Assembly: GCA_963573315.1 (NCBI GenBank)
Contig: OY752150.1
Location: forward strand, 124,001-188,000
DNA: 64,000 bases
Source: Entomortierella parvispora
Taxonomy: Eukaryota; Mortierellomycota; Mortierellomycetes; Mortierellales; Mortierellaceae
Direction of reading: 5' to 3'
Below the pieces are notes generated by a model. The model saw only the letters and a program-made list of their open reading frames with translations, was not told the origin of the DNA and searched no databases. Position 1 is the first letter of the stretch, and each line of letters opens with the position of its first letter. This document shows positions 1-11,309 of the stretch, piece after piece. The translations under genes were made by a program, and so were the position numbers.

Positions 1-3
1 TGT

Positions 4-2488
4 TCACTTGTTGTTGCTGTTGCTGTTGCTGTTGTTGTTGTTGCGACCGTTCCCTCGGTTATTGTTGTTGGATCCTCCAGAAGTCGCTCCAAAGTCTGGC
101 GCTGTCGTCGGCAAAGCCAATTGGGACCGGAATTTGAACTCGGCCAGGATTGGGATATGATCCGACGGGAAATGGGCGTTGGGGAACCCAACCACGCGGC
201 TCATGTACTCGCGTTCAACGCCTCCCAACAGGCCCAAGACCGACAAAAAGTTGGAAGAGTAGTAGATGTAGTCAATCACGGCTGTGAACGACGGCGTAAA
301 GTTGGTGAACGGCAACTCGTCCACATGGCTATAAGAGGAACGCAACGACATTTTGTGTGCGAGTCCTTCCGAGGTATAGGTACCATATGCGTGATCTCCA
401 AAATCATCGTGACCTTGCGCCACCAGACCCTTGGTCAAAAATTCGTGAACACCCGAAGCTGGCTCAGAGTTGAAATCGCCGCAAATGAGTGTCGGGAGCT
501 TGCCCTGAGTCTGAGCAGAAGCTTTCCCGCTCGATCCAGGTAGATGTGCCCATTGAGTTGACAGTTTGTCAAGTTCATCCATGAGCATGGCCACCTGAAC
601 CAGCTTGACGTCTTTGAAGGTTGGGTCCCAATGAATATGAGCGTTCGAGACCACAATCCTGTTCTTAGTCTCCTTGTGCTCCAAGAGAGCAATGACTGCA
701 ATGTTGTCTTTGGTCATCACTCGATTAAAGATATCCTCGGTTTTCCTGAAATCAGGTCGCTGCAGCGCAATGTGGTTGAATTCGACGAGGTGTTTGTCGA
801 TCAAGCTGAACCTATAGGATGCAATACGCGGGAAGAGTCATATGAGTCAGTCTTTTGCGCTTACTGGAGTACTGGAGGCGCAGTCTCAACAAACCATGTT
901 GGTGACATACTTGGAGGATTTAAAGAATGTAGCACATCCATCCACGACTCTGCGATCCTTTTCGGGCATGGTCTTGGCACGCGACTTTGGCCAGAAGATG
1001 CCATCGTAATCTGCTTGTTGCTTCATCTGCTCCTTGAAATAATCTTCGTACTGTCCAAGCTCAATTTCCTACAGCAACAACAACAACAACAACAACAACA
1101 AGCAATTGATTGATGAGTGGTCGAGCAGTTGTACAAACATCAAAGATGAAGAATGGAATATGTGAATGATACCTGAAGACAAACGATATCGGCACTGTAG
1201 GCCAGAATCTCTTGAAGAATAAGCTCCTTGCGATACTCCCACGTAAGAGCCCAAGAAGGTGTGTATCCGTACATCTGAGGAGTGGCATAGTTCTCCGCAA
1301 GGATATTGTAACAAAACATAGTGAACGTGTCTTGGCCCGATGATGCCCCAGAGTCGTCTTCAAGGGTAATCCATTCTCTCTCTGGTGGAGGCAAAGGCAC
1401 TGGTACGATAAAAGTAAAAAAAGAATCTCGTGGTTAATTTTGGAAAGGCCTAGCGGGAAAGGAACAGAACGAGCATATCAGAGACAGGGCCTACCTGGAC
1501 AGTTCTCACGAAGGTAGTTGATCACGGCGCCGGTTCCTTCCTGCTGGAGCAAATTCTTGAGACTCTCGTTCAGCGGATTGCCTTCCAACGCAAGAATCTC
1601 CAATTGAAAGAGGGTGCCAAGTTCTGCTGGAAGGGTCACCAATCCATTGTCGACCAAATGCAGCTGCTGAAGGCTGGTCAGCATCCCGAGCTCTGGAGGA
1701 ACGGATGTAAGCTTGTTTCCAGAGGCATCCAAAACGGTAAGGCCAGTCAAGCGGCTGATCTCAGGCGAAAGGTAGTGTAGATTGTTGTGGTTCACATACA
1801 GCGCGGTCAAAAACGAATAACGAAACAGTTCCGCGCTAATGTTCTTGAGACCCATGCCTCCAAGATCAAGAGTCGTCCAGGGTTGAGAGCCGCTATCCTG
1901 AGAACTGTTCTTGTCGCTCTCGCCGTTCGCGCTGCTCTTTGAAGGATTGTTGGGGTCGGTGATCGTAACAGCAGAGCTCATATTGCTGCTTCTTGCTACG
2001 GCGGCGGCGGCTCTGGCCCTGTAATGGGGGGCGGCAGACTGACGAGAGACATTGGCATAGTGCGCTTGCTGCTGGTAGTGTGAGGTGCCGGGGCCAAGCT
2101 GGGGGGTCAGGGATGCAGGGATGCTTGCAGGGGACGATACACCAGGGGGTTGGCGGATCAGGATTTGGTGATTGTGGTGGATCTGCTGCTGTTGTTGCTG
2201 TTGTTGCTGCTGTTGTTGCTGCTGTTGCTGCAGCTGGAGTTGTTGCTGCTGTTGAAGTTGCTGTTGCTGGAGTTGCTGTTGCTGTTGCTGTTGAAACTTT
2301 TGGGCGAGGTTGAGCTGGACGGGGTAGCGGGGCAGGCCTCCATTGTACATGGACATGCCTTGGCCGATGTTGTAGCCAGATGAGGTGGGGGGTCCTACAA
2401 GCGAAGCGGTCGGCGACGGAGCTGCGGAGTAGGACTGATAGAGGGCCGGATTGAAATGCTGCTCAGCCATGGTTGTTGCGCTTGTCAT
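4..2488 (-). CDS. CCR4: CCR4-NOT complex deadenylase CCR4
   Basis: Catalytic mRNA poly(A) nuclease of the CCR4-NOT complex. Exons read 2488-1495, 1399-1173, 1068-911 and 811-4, all GT-AG and phase-consistent, giving about 728 residues. In order there is a low-complexity N-terminus with a poly-Q tract (about residues 66-102), leucine-rich repeats (about 204-312) that in this family bind CAF1/POP2, and an endonuclease/exonuclease/phosphatase fold. Nuclease hallmarks seen are CYNILAENYATPQMYGYTP, the glutamate of CLQEIELGQY created across the second intron, CGDFNSEP and SDHIPILAEF. The C-terminus is an unusual Asn/Ser-rich tail. The first ATG is at 2488; a second in-frame ATG 18 bp downstream is possible. 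The intron upstream of exon 3 has a (TTG)n tract directly before its acceptor. Family assignment is secure; exact start less so. Confidence 0.95.
1072..1101. repeat. (CAA)n/(TTG)n microsatellite at a CCR4 splice acceptor
   Basis: About nine CAA triplets on the plus strand, which read TTG on the CCR4 sense strand. The tract abuts the TAG acceptor of exon 3 and so takes the place of a polypyrimidine tract. Confidence 0.8.
2161..2293. repeat. CAG/CAA trinucleotide repeat coding poly-Q
   Basis: Mixed CAG/CAA run on the minus strand encoding the CCR4 poly-Q region. Leucine codons interrupt it. It also opens long spurious reading frames on the other strand. Confidence 0.9.
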
Positions 2489-3071
2489 CAAGTGTCGAGG
2501 ATGGGCATCAACTCTGGGGCGCGCATGAAAACGAGACGGGGAAAAACAGAGAGCAAAAAGAGAGATGCAGATGGGTGGGATGGATGGAGGATGCGCTTTT
2601 CTCTTTGGGACTCCTTTTTGGCCTTGTGGGGAGCAGAGGCGGACGAGTGGGAGACGGACCCGTTATTGCCTCGCAGAGTTAGGGCGCACCGACGTCATTC
2701 TCCACGTGACCTAATAATGGGAGGAAATAACGTTTTTTTTTTTTTTTTTTTTTGTTGTTTGTTTTCACGAAATGGTGGCCCAGAAGGTGTGCAAAGGCAG
2801 GTCCGGTTGCACTGCTCTTCAAAGTTCATCTAATTGAAAGAGATGTATATTGGATTCCGTTGTTTTTTTATTGTACATGGCATGTATGAGCAGTGAAATG
2901 AATATAAAGATGGATGGGGGCAATTATGGGGTTGGATGGATTGGGTTGGGGTTGGTTGGAGGATATAAGTAATACAACGAAGAAACAACAGTGAACAAAA
3001 AAAAAAGATATTACAATCTAACATGGGTGCTTAAAAAGCGAGCGTGGAGCAATGAGTGGAGAGGGACCGGC
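2489..3071. other. Intergenic: CCR4 promoter and H+-ATPase 3' region
   Basis: No gene seen. It contains a T21 homopolymer (2733-2753). A TTTATT at 2867-2872 is AATAAA on the minus strand, about 200 bp past the H+-ATPase stop. Confidence 0.7.
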
Positions 3072-6000
3072 TTAGTTGGTACCGGCCAAAGCACTGGAGG
3101 CCTGAGCGGCCTGGATGGTGCTGAAGCGACGCATCTCGTGCGAAGAAACTCCAAGAGACTTGCCATCGGTGGTAAGAGGGTTGGCAACAGAGTTCTTGCG
3201 GGAGAAGTTGCGGGGCTGGTTGGCGTACTGGTCGAAGTGGGAAGAGTAGTAAGAGTGAGCAGAGCGGGTGCGGGCCAAAGTCATCTCCTCCTTCTTCTCC
3301 TTGACAGACTCGATGGTAGGCTTGAAGACACGGGCCAAGCCGAACTTGACGAAGTCCAAGGGGAAGTACCAGATGATGTTCCAGACCCAGACAGCAAGAG
3401 CCCAACCCCAACCGCATCCCTCAATCTTGGTGAAGCCCCAGTTGGCGTAGACAGCAATCAAAGTGGCAACAATCTGGGCAAAGACGAAGGCAAAGGCCAA
3501 GATGGCAGAAGGACGCTCAACATACGACAAACCGTGCGAACGGGTGACGAAGATCAAAGCCTGGGACAAGGTCGAGACCTGAAGGTAAATGATCGAGTGG
3601 AGCTGGTAGTGGTTGGGATCGCCGTTGAAGTCGGTAAGACCCATGTTCTGGAAGAAGTGGGTGTTGTAGGCGACAGCGAAGAAGACGAGGGTGGAGGCAG
3701 TCAAGTAGATACCGTAGACGATGGCAGAGGTGAAAATCTCCTTGAGATCCCAGTGGTTAGGGAACTGCGAGGGGACAACGCGATCCTTGGAGATGGTCAA
3801 GATAGTTCCGTCGTTCAAGATGGCGAGAATCAGGACCATGAAAGGAGGGAAATCGAATCTCCAGGCGAAGCACATGACAGAGAAGCAGAGGACAACACGA
3901 ATGGTGATCGAGCAGGTGTAGGCAGAGTAGTTGCGCATGCGCTGGAAAATCTGGCGAGATCCCAAGATGGCATCGATAATGACGGAAAGACCGGGCTCGG
4001 TCAACACAATATCGGCAGCAGAGCGGGCAGCATCGGAAGCATCAGCGACGGCAATACCGACGTTGGCCTTGGCAAGAGCGGGAGCATCGTTGACACCATC
4101 ACCAGTCATGGCAGTGAAATGTCCAAGGTTCTGGAGACGGGCAACAATATCGTACTTGTGCTCGGGGTAGACACCAGCGAAACCATCGGCCTCGAGGACG
4201 AGCTCATCAACAGTGTTGGACTTGACGTTATCATCAGCAGGGGGACCATCGCGAAGAACAGAGGCGTTGAACATGTGGTCACCCAAACCAAGGCGACGAC
4301 CGGTCTCCTTGGCAATAGCGAGCTGATCACCGGTAATCATCTTGACCTCAACACCAAGAGCCTGGGCACGGTCAATGGTCTCCTTGGTATCGTGACGGGG
4401 AGGATCGTAGATGGGCAAAAGACCAATGAGGGTGAAGCCAGTTCCAGCAGAGTCCTTCTGTCCCTCGGGGACCTCCTCCATGGCAACAGCAAGAGCACGG
4501 AGACCGCGGAAAGCGAACTCGTCAACATCAGCATGCATCTGGGCAACCTGGGCCTCAGACTTGTTACGGGTGCAGAGATCAAGGATGATGGAGGACATTC
4601 CCTTGGAAACACGGTGAACGGTTCCATCAGAGAGGCGGCGGTAGGTAATCTCGGTACGCTTGTCAGTGGGGTTGAAGGGAACGAAGTCGAGCTGTTCAAT
4701 ACCCTGGCGAGCCAAGGCAGGATCGGGCAAGGAGTTAACAACACAGGTATCAATGGCATCCTGGTTCTCGACACGGGAGGCGTAGGCAGAGTAAAGGATG
4801 ACATCCTCAGCAGAGACATCAGAGTAGGTCTTGACGTTGGACAAATCAATGGTGAGCTCGTTGAGAGTCAAAGTTCCGGTCTTGTCAGAGCAAAGAATGG
4901 TAACACCGGCCAACTCCTCAATGGCGGACATACGGGTAACAATAGCCTTGTGCTCGGCCAATTGACGGGCACCGATGGCAAGAGTGACGGAAAGGACAGT
5001 GGGCATAGCAATGGGGATACCACCAATGAGCAAGACCAAGAGATTGTCGATACCACGGCGGTAGTCGTACTTGAAGGCAGCGTACATGACAATGATCTCG
5101 ATAATCATGAAGAAGGCAATGGACATAATACAGAAGCGACCGATACGGGCCAAAACGATCTGCAAATGACCAACATCGTCACCAGCCATCTGGACAAGCT
5201 TGGCAGCACGACCGAAGAAGGTGTTGGAGCCAGTACCGATGACGACAGCCTCACCCTCACCCTGCTTAACGGTGGAACCAGAGAAGATCTCGTCGCCGTT
5301 GTGCTTGTTGGAGGGAAGGGACTCTCCGGTGAGAGCAGCCTGATCAATGGAAATGTTAACAGACTCGATAAGACGGGCATCAGCGGGGACAATGTCTCCG
5401 AGCTTGATGGCAATGACATCTCCGGGAACGAGCAGGGCAGCCTCGAGAGTAGCCCAAACACCATCACGCTTGATCTTGGCCTGGGGAGCAAGGGAAGCCA
5501 TCAAAGCCTTGACAGCGTTACCAGCTTGACGCTCCTCAATGTAACCGATGGTAGCGTTGGCAAGAAGCAACATGAGGATACCAACGAAATCGGGCCAATC
5601 TGGGGGCTGTCCACCACCGTTGGAGAGAACAATAGCGACAATAGCAGCAGCCTCCATGACCCACGACAGAGGGTTCCACATGAACGACAAGAACTGCATC
5701 AAGGGGTTGACCTCCTTCTGCTCAAGACGGTTGTAGCCGAACTACAGACAAAGAAAAAAGAGTGTCAGTTTGTTTGTGGGACAGAAAGCAGGAGGTCTTT
5801 TTCCACATCCTTTGTTTGCTAGCGATCAAGTGCAGCAAGAGTCGTTCATGAGCAACGTTGCACGGACGAACCAAACAGATCGTCGTCTCCAGTGCACAAC
5901 GTCGCCGCAGACCGATGAAAGGGAAGGATTGGGGGAGGGGGAGAGGAGTGCTCTTTTGTTCATTCGTATATCTTACCTTGGCAACACGGGACTCGGCTTC

Positions 6001-6201
6001 AGCGGTGGTGAGACCGTTCTCGCTGGTCTTCAACAACTGGAAGATGTTGTCAGTCTCCATGGTGGACATGTCGAACTTGTCCTTGTTGTACAAGTCCTCA
6101 ATATCGATGGTGGCGACATTGACATCGATGGTAACAGAGGAAGCCTTGGTGCCAGAAGGGGTGTTCTGGCCCTCGGTCAATTCCTTGGCAGGTGCAGACA
6201 T
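3072..6201 (-). CDS. PMA1: Plasma-membrane P-type H+-ATPase
   Basis: Proton-pumping P3A-type ATPase that energises the plasma membrane. Two exons, 6201-5977 and 5741-3072, give about 964 residues, close to the family's usual 920-1000. Visible motifs are TGES of the actuator domain (about 213-216), the phosphorylated aspartate in CSDKTGTLT (about residue 361), [18 protein letters not shown], and [14 protein letters not shown] of the hinge. About ten membrane segments are apparent, including [19 protein letters not shown]. The C-terminal tail is Ser/Thr- and Arg-rich ([11 protein letters not shown]), consistent with a regulatory R-domain, although yeast PMA1 has a different tail sequence. The minus-strand frame has almost no rare codons, as expected for high expression. 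The ATG at 6201 begins [12 protein letters not shown]. Assignment to the fungal H+-ATPase family is very secure. Confidence 0.97.
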
Positions 6202-6356
6202 CGTAGTGAGGTTTTGGGAGGGAGGGTGGTGAGAAAGTGTGGGGACACTTGAGGTGCTTAGTGAGTCAAGATAGGCAACCAAGGAGGGGGGAAGGGGGAG
6301 GGAACGGAATGAAGGTCAGAGGAGATGACGATCAAAGAGGATGAAGGACGGAGGCG

Positions 6357-6405
6357 AGAAAGAGAGAGAGAGAGAGAGAGAAGAGGAGAAGAGGAGAAGA
6401 GGAGG
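6357..6405. repeat. (AG)n purine tract, CT-rich on the H+-ATPase sense strand
   Basis: GA-repeat and GAGGA-type run lying 150-200 bp upstream of the H+-ATPase ATG. CT-rich stretches like this are common just upstream of start sites of highly expressed fungal genes. Confidence 0.7.
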
Positions 6406-6462
6406 AAAGATGATAAGGAGAGATATGAGAAAAAATTGATCGCAGGTGGGGGATGGTCCAGG

Positions 6463-6470
6463 TTTTATAA
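6463..6470 (-). promoter_or_regulatory. Candidate TATA box of the H+-ATPase gene
   Basis: TTATAAAA on the minus strand, about 262 bp upstream of the ATG and upstream of the CT-rich tract. Position fits a TATA element with a long leader; no transcript data support it. Confidence 0.35.
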
Positions 6471-7095
6471 GAACAGGAATTAACAGGGTGTCAGTCGATG
6501 TGGTGCAGGGAAGATAAAAAGATAGAATAGAACTGGCAGAGAGTTCAATTGAAAGCTCTTGCAATAAGCCAGGTCGATCTGGAGCTCGGAAAAATGAGGG
6601 GGAGAGCAGGGGGATGCACTGTTGTGATGCACAGCGTGGATATAGAGTTCGCCAATAGTAAAAAAAATCAAGAAGGAAGCGAAGACGGCGGGCATATGTT
6701 TCTCCACTATTGGTATTGTTCGCCGTGAGCTGAGTGGTGGAGTGAGAGGCGAAAAGGTCTCATTCTTTGCTCGATCGAATGAAGAGGCCCATTGCATCAA
6801 AGACATCGCTACTTCGTCACTAGCTCTTGCCCTTTGGCTGGTCGAGGGTGGTCTCACCTTTTTTTCTTCCTTCTCCTTTGACCAATTGCTGTCAAATCCT
6901 CCGGTGCTTGATCTTTCGGGTGTAAGTCTTGTTGAGATGTGCCTGATCTGCCTCAGGACATTGGCCTTTGGCTGTTTCTCTCGCCATTGTCGTCGGGAGA
7001 CGGAAGAATCGCTGCCATTCTGATCTCCCCCTGCTCGTCATCGTCGCCCACAACAAATAAAGGACGCACGCACACGCACTCAGCAGCCCAGTCAA

Positions 7096-7167
7096 CAGCA
7101 ACAGCAGCAACAGCAGCAACAATAGCAGCAACAATAGCAGCAACGGGAGCAGCAACAGCAACAGCAA
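7096..7167. repeat. (CAG/CAA)n microsatellite
   Basis: Non-coding run of AGC/AAC-type triplets. It makes leucine-, cysteine- or glutamine-like shadow frames on both strands. Confidence 0.85.
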
Positions 7168-10100
7168 CGACAACAATGACAAACACAAACACAACAAAAG
7201 CGCTCGGAGCAATCAAAGCGAAGAGCAAAGAAAAGATAGGAACAAGATTCAATTGAATCGAGCAAACTAAAGAGAACCAACCAGCTGCTGGTCCAAAATA
7301 GAAAAGACGTACAAATGGACAATTGATGAGCGCATCCTCAAAAGAGGACCCTCTTCTGCCCTTCCATTGGCCGGTGAGCAACTGTGTTCGCAGTTGAATG
7401 CTCGTATCAGGGTAAATACTTTCCATCTTTTTAAGCGCGCAGTGCGTTCTTAACGTCGCCTCTTGCGAATTTATCCCCTGCTGGCCAGCTCCTTGACTGT
7501 GCACCTGTTTGAAGCTGGTCGACGGGTCGCTCAAGGTACTCACTCACTCACCAATTCATTCTCGCAAACAAAAATAAAAATTCGCTCACAGTTTTTCCAC
7601 GTTGTTGTCATCCGTTTTGCGTTCCTGATCTGCCATTTGATTCGCCCCTGCCACAATCGCTGGTGCCTGAACGGATGCTGCAAAGCACTCAAACCCTCTT
7701 TTTCTTTATTATTATTGACTTGTCCTTGGGCAAGGCTGCCAACCCAAGAGTTCAAGGCCATCTGTTTCTATAATCTTTTTCTCAATTCCCTGGCAATCGC
7801 CTTCATTCTTTCATTCTTCTTCATCTCGCACACTCTTGTTTGTTCCAATTAGTTTTTTTGTTTTTTTTTGTTTTTGCCTTTTTGACCAACAGGTACATGT
7901 AGTTTCTGTCGTGTATAAGTTCTGATCTGTCCAACCAGCTCGAGGATTTCAAAAAAGAGAACGTGGCAGCGATCAGTCAGAAACGGGTTTGGTCCCAAAA
8001 AAAAAATTCCGTGTCCCCCAAATCTCTGCAAACGACCAGATAAAAGACAAGCAGAACCCTCCTGGCCTTTTCGCCATTTTTCTCCTTTCATGTAGTCCAG
8101 TCTGTGGTATGGGTTTATTACACAGCTTGTTCACTTTCTAGTCTACCAAAGGGTGCACACTGGAATTCGAGGGGACCAGACTAGATCAGAAACCGTCTTC
8201 CAGCGTGGCTCTCCACATCCACCCGGGGTTCACGAGGTTTGCGGCAATTGCGTGGGGTGCTACGCAGTGCCTCACAACCATCGTCATTGAGCCGCGCTCT
8301 ATGACTAATTCCATGATTTGTGATCTGGATGCTCGTTATTCATGTACAGAGCGGGACGATCTCTAGGGCACGATCCAACCATTGGATTTCCTGGGAACTG
8401 CAAGATGATGGCTAAAAAAGAAGGGTAAAAAGGTCACCTGCGACCTTTTGCACCCTGATCTCACTCCTACGATGACTGCATGACCTTGCAGATGTACATC
8501 ATGTACTGTGTTTATCGCTCATCCTTGGTGACCATCTCAATCGACTTTATCATTACAGTACTTCTATTTTTTCACCGAGGGTGGCCATGAAAAGGTGGCC
8601 CTTGGGGGTATTTAATTTTTCAGTAGCGCTCACAGATCATGTCAAATGTGGATGGGAGCGCAGGTGCGGGATTTTTCTTTTACGAAGGGACCATTCCCGC
8701 GCGGCGAAAGCAGAGGTTCCATTCCTCGACAACAATGCATCACACACACACAATGCTGATGTTGAGGAGATGGAGGGCATCGGATCGAAGGAGGTTTGGC
8801 GCCAGAATTGATCATGGACTGGTTTTTTATGGAAAGGGAGCGTTTGTACATGACCAGGAGATAAAGGGATAGAGAACCACATTTCGGCGGTACCTTAACC
8901 AGGGTGAATCCCGTTCTCTGTCGATCTGGCATCCGTGGATGGACCTCCCCCTTGGAGCTCAAACTACCTCCTAGTATCTGTCTATCCATCTATTTTTTCT
9001 GCTCTTACTGCCAGTTGGAATCACCAGAAACACATTATTATTGCGTTGTCTTTCAAAATATCCAACTTTTTTTTTTTTGAAAAATGCCTCGTTTCTTATT
9101 TTGAGCTCCAACCTTGCCCTGCAGATCACGCAACCAGTTAATGGACGGAGTTTTCCGTGTGCATTACGCGGCACTGTTGTAATATGAGTGAAGGACGATA
9201 TACATGTAGTATTTGTATCGGCATCATGGAGGTTGACATCACAACTTCACACTTTCTACACTCGGAGGGAAATGAAAGGAAAGACCGTGAAATGAGGACC
9301 CAGGGAGGGGGATCAAACGGCGCTACAGAAAGTGACGACTTTCCCGTGCAATTGAATATCGACCAAGGACGTGTGAACACTGGGGCAAACGAGGAAGGGT
9401 GGTGTGAGAGTGAAAAAAAATGAAGAGGGCAAACAAACTCGAGAGTCCTCAGGTACAAGGTTTGGAGAGAAGAGAGTCTGGCAAAACAGCCAGTGTCTTC
9501 CTTCCTTCGGGATCTTGATTATCCCTGTCCATTCTGGGCCTGGTTCTGGTCCAGCTGTCCCACGGACATGGTTTGTAACCTTGTGTTCCCTTTGAGCGAA
9601 CCTTGCATTTAGAGATTGTGTGGCTATTTCTAATTGATTGTCATTCCATTTTCTCTTCCTGTTGCCTCCTGTCGACGACCTATCCGTTGCTTCAATGGGT
9701 GTCGACACTGACACTGTGTGCCCCATGCCTAGGTCTCGCAAGGACGGATCGCCCCTTTGCCAGCCCTTTGGCCTTCCCCTAATCCGTCCCCTGGGAACCA
9801 GGGTTCCGGGTCGGTCGGAGAGAGGGAATTTTTGTGTAACTCCCACGCAATACATATCCAACTGGATTGGACCGCAAAAACGTGGGGGTGACGTCCAATG
9901 AGCGCATTGCTTCCACTAGCCGTTCGGCTGAGTTGAGAAACATGAATGCCGGGGCGCCGAATGATCTGACTCCTGAACTTCAATCTAATAATGAACCCAA
10001 TCGGCGGTTCGTTCATTGTTCATTCATCGTATCGCAGACAAACACTAAGTTTTATATTTACAGAGGGTAGAAATCCCTGGATGACGCCGATGATGTTGTG

Positions 10101-10868
10101 CCCCTGTGCCCCTGTGCCCCTGGTTCAGGGCGTGTACGTAAACGGCGAATGTGAATATTCCCTCCACCGCCTAATCCTCTCCACACACACCCCCGATCCT
10201 TGATGTAGTGCCCTTCTGACTTTTGTGCAGCAGTGGCAATTGGAAACAAGGGGCTGGCAGAATGGAAGAAATGAAAACCCCTCAACAAAGAGAAACACCC
10301 GTTGCGTCTTGAATGAGCAACTGCACGAAACCTGCGGCGCTCAGTGTTTGGGCGATCTGTTTTTTGTTGTCGGAGCAGATGGTGACAGTGCATGCCCAGA
10401 AGACTGCCCGAACTACCGACGCGCGGACAAGTAGATCAGCAGCAGAAAGAAGCAGAAAAGGAAGCAAAAAAAAAAAAGAACGTGACCCTGGCAATTCCTT
10501 GCTGTTTCCTCGGTAACAGCCAGGCCATCGTGGAGGGTGAGACTCTGGTCAGAAGCAAATACGAGGTTCTTTAAGCTTATAGAGCAACCATTGAAGGCTG
10601 TGGCCACTGAGTACAGTGTACTCTAATATGAAAGTACTTTTCCGCAAAGTGGGACGACGGCAGAACCAATTTTGCCTTGGCCATCAGAAGGGCCAGGCTG
10701 AGGTGAGGGGTTTTTTTTGTGAAATAATGACTCGGGAGCCGGGAGGGGAGGGAGAGAGGAATGCACGTGACTACAGTACAAGCCGCCGGAAAGACGGAGC
10801 GAGTGTCCGTCCCTCTCTCTCTGTCTCCTCTGTTTCCACTCCTTTTTGGCCCTTCTCCTGTTTGACGG

Positions 10869-10987
10869 GTGTGTGTTGTGTGTGTGTGTGTGTGAGAGAG
10901 AGAGAGTGTGTGTGTGAGTGTGAGTGTGAGAGTGTGAGAGTGTGAATGTGTGAGAGTGTGAGTGTGTGAGAGTGAGAGTGAGTGTGC
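10869..10987. repeat. (GT)n with GA interruptions
   Basis: Dinucleotide-derived array of GTGTGT, GAGAGA and GTGAGAGT units about 320 bp upstream of the ASE1-like start codon. Confidence 0.9.
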
Positions 10988-11080
10988 AGCGTGTGGTGCA
11001 GTGTGCAGGAAGCACACCACCCGCCTCACACCCACACCAAACCCACCGTTGGGTCTCCCTCCCTCTGTCCCTCTCCCTGC

Positions 11081-11101
11081 CTCTCTCTCTCTCTCTCTCT
11101 C
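11081..11101. repeat. (TC)n microsatellite
   Basis: Pure TC repeat in the presumed 5' leader of the ASE1-like gene. Confidence 0.9.
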
Positions 11102-11309
11102 GCACTGGCGCAAAAGGGCTCCTTCCCTCGCTCGACGGTGGCAACGACCATCGCATGCATCGCATGCATCCACAGCTGCCACAGGTCTGCCAATCAACCG
11201 TGCCTTCCATCATCGTCATCGCTCGCTCTGACCAACCCCCTCCCCTCCTCTTGCCATCCATCACAGCCGCTGTCCGCAGTCGATCCTTCCTCTCACCCCG
11301 AGGAGCGCC

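Larger units (their letters stand above)
6202..11309. other. Gene-poor 5-kb region
   Basis: No convincing coding gene, tRNA or mobile element found. Open frames here are tied to repeats ((CAG)n near 7096-7167, (GT)n/(GA)n at 10869-10987, (TC)n at 11081-11101) or lack any family feature. An 8-bp-stem hairpin (arms 8428-8435 and 8442-8449) and a triplicated 8-mer near 10096-10121 are the only other structures seen. It probably holds the H+-ATPase promoter and the 5' region of the ASE1-like gene. Confidence 0.5.

Noticed and set aside
2991-5822. 943-codon open frame on the plus strand across the H+-ATPase gene
   Set aside because: It is the antisense shadow of the strongly codon-biased H+-ATPase; its product is Gly/Asp/Val-rich and has no domain.
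6892-7543. Leucine-, cysteine- or alanine-repeat frames around 7.1 kb
   Set aside because: Produced by the CAG-type microsatellite; all three frames are open for the same reason.
8428-8449. 8-bp inverted repeat resembling a terminator hairpin
   Set aside because: Isolated in AT-rich spacer; intrinsic hairpin terminators are not expected for eukaryotic polymerase II genes.
9313-9861. 182-codon minus-strand frame
   Set aside because: No recognisable motif, irregular composition, no splice or promoter support; likely a chance frame.
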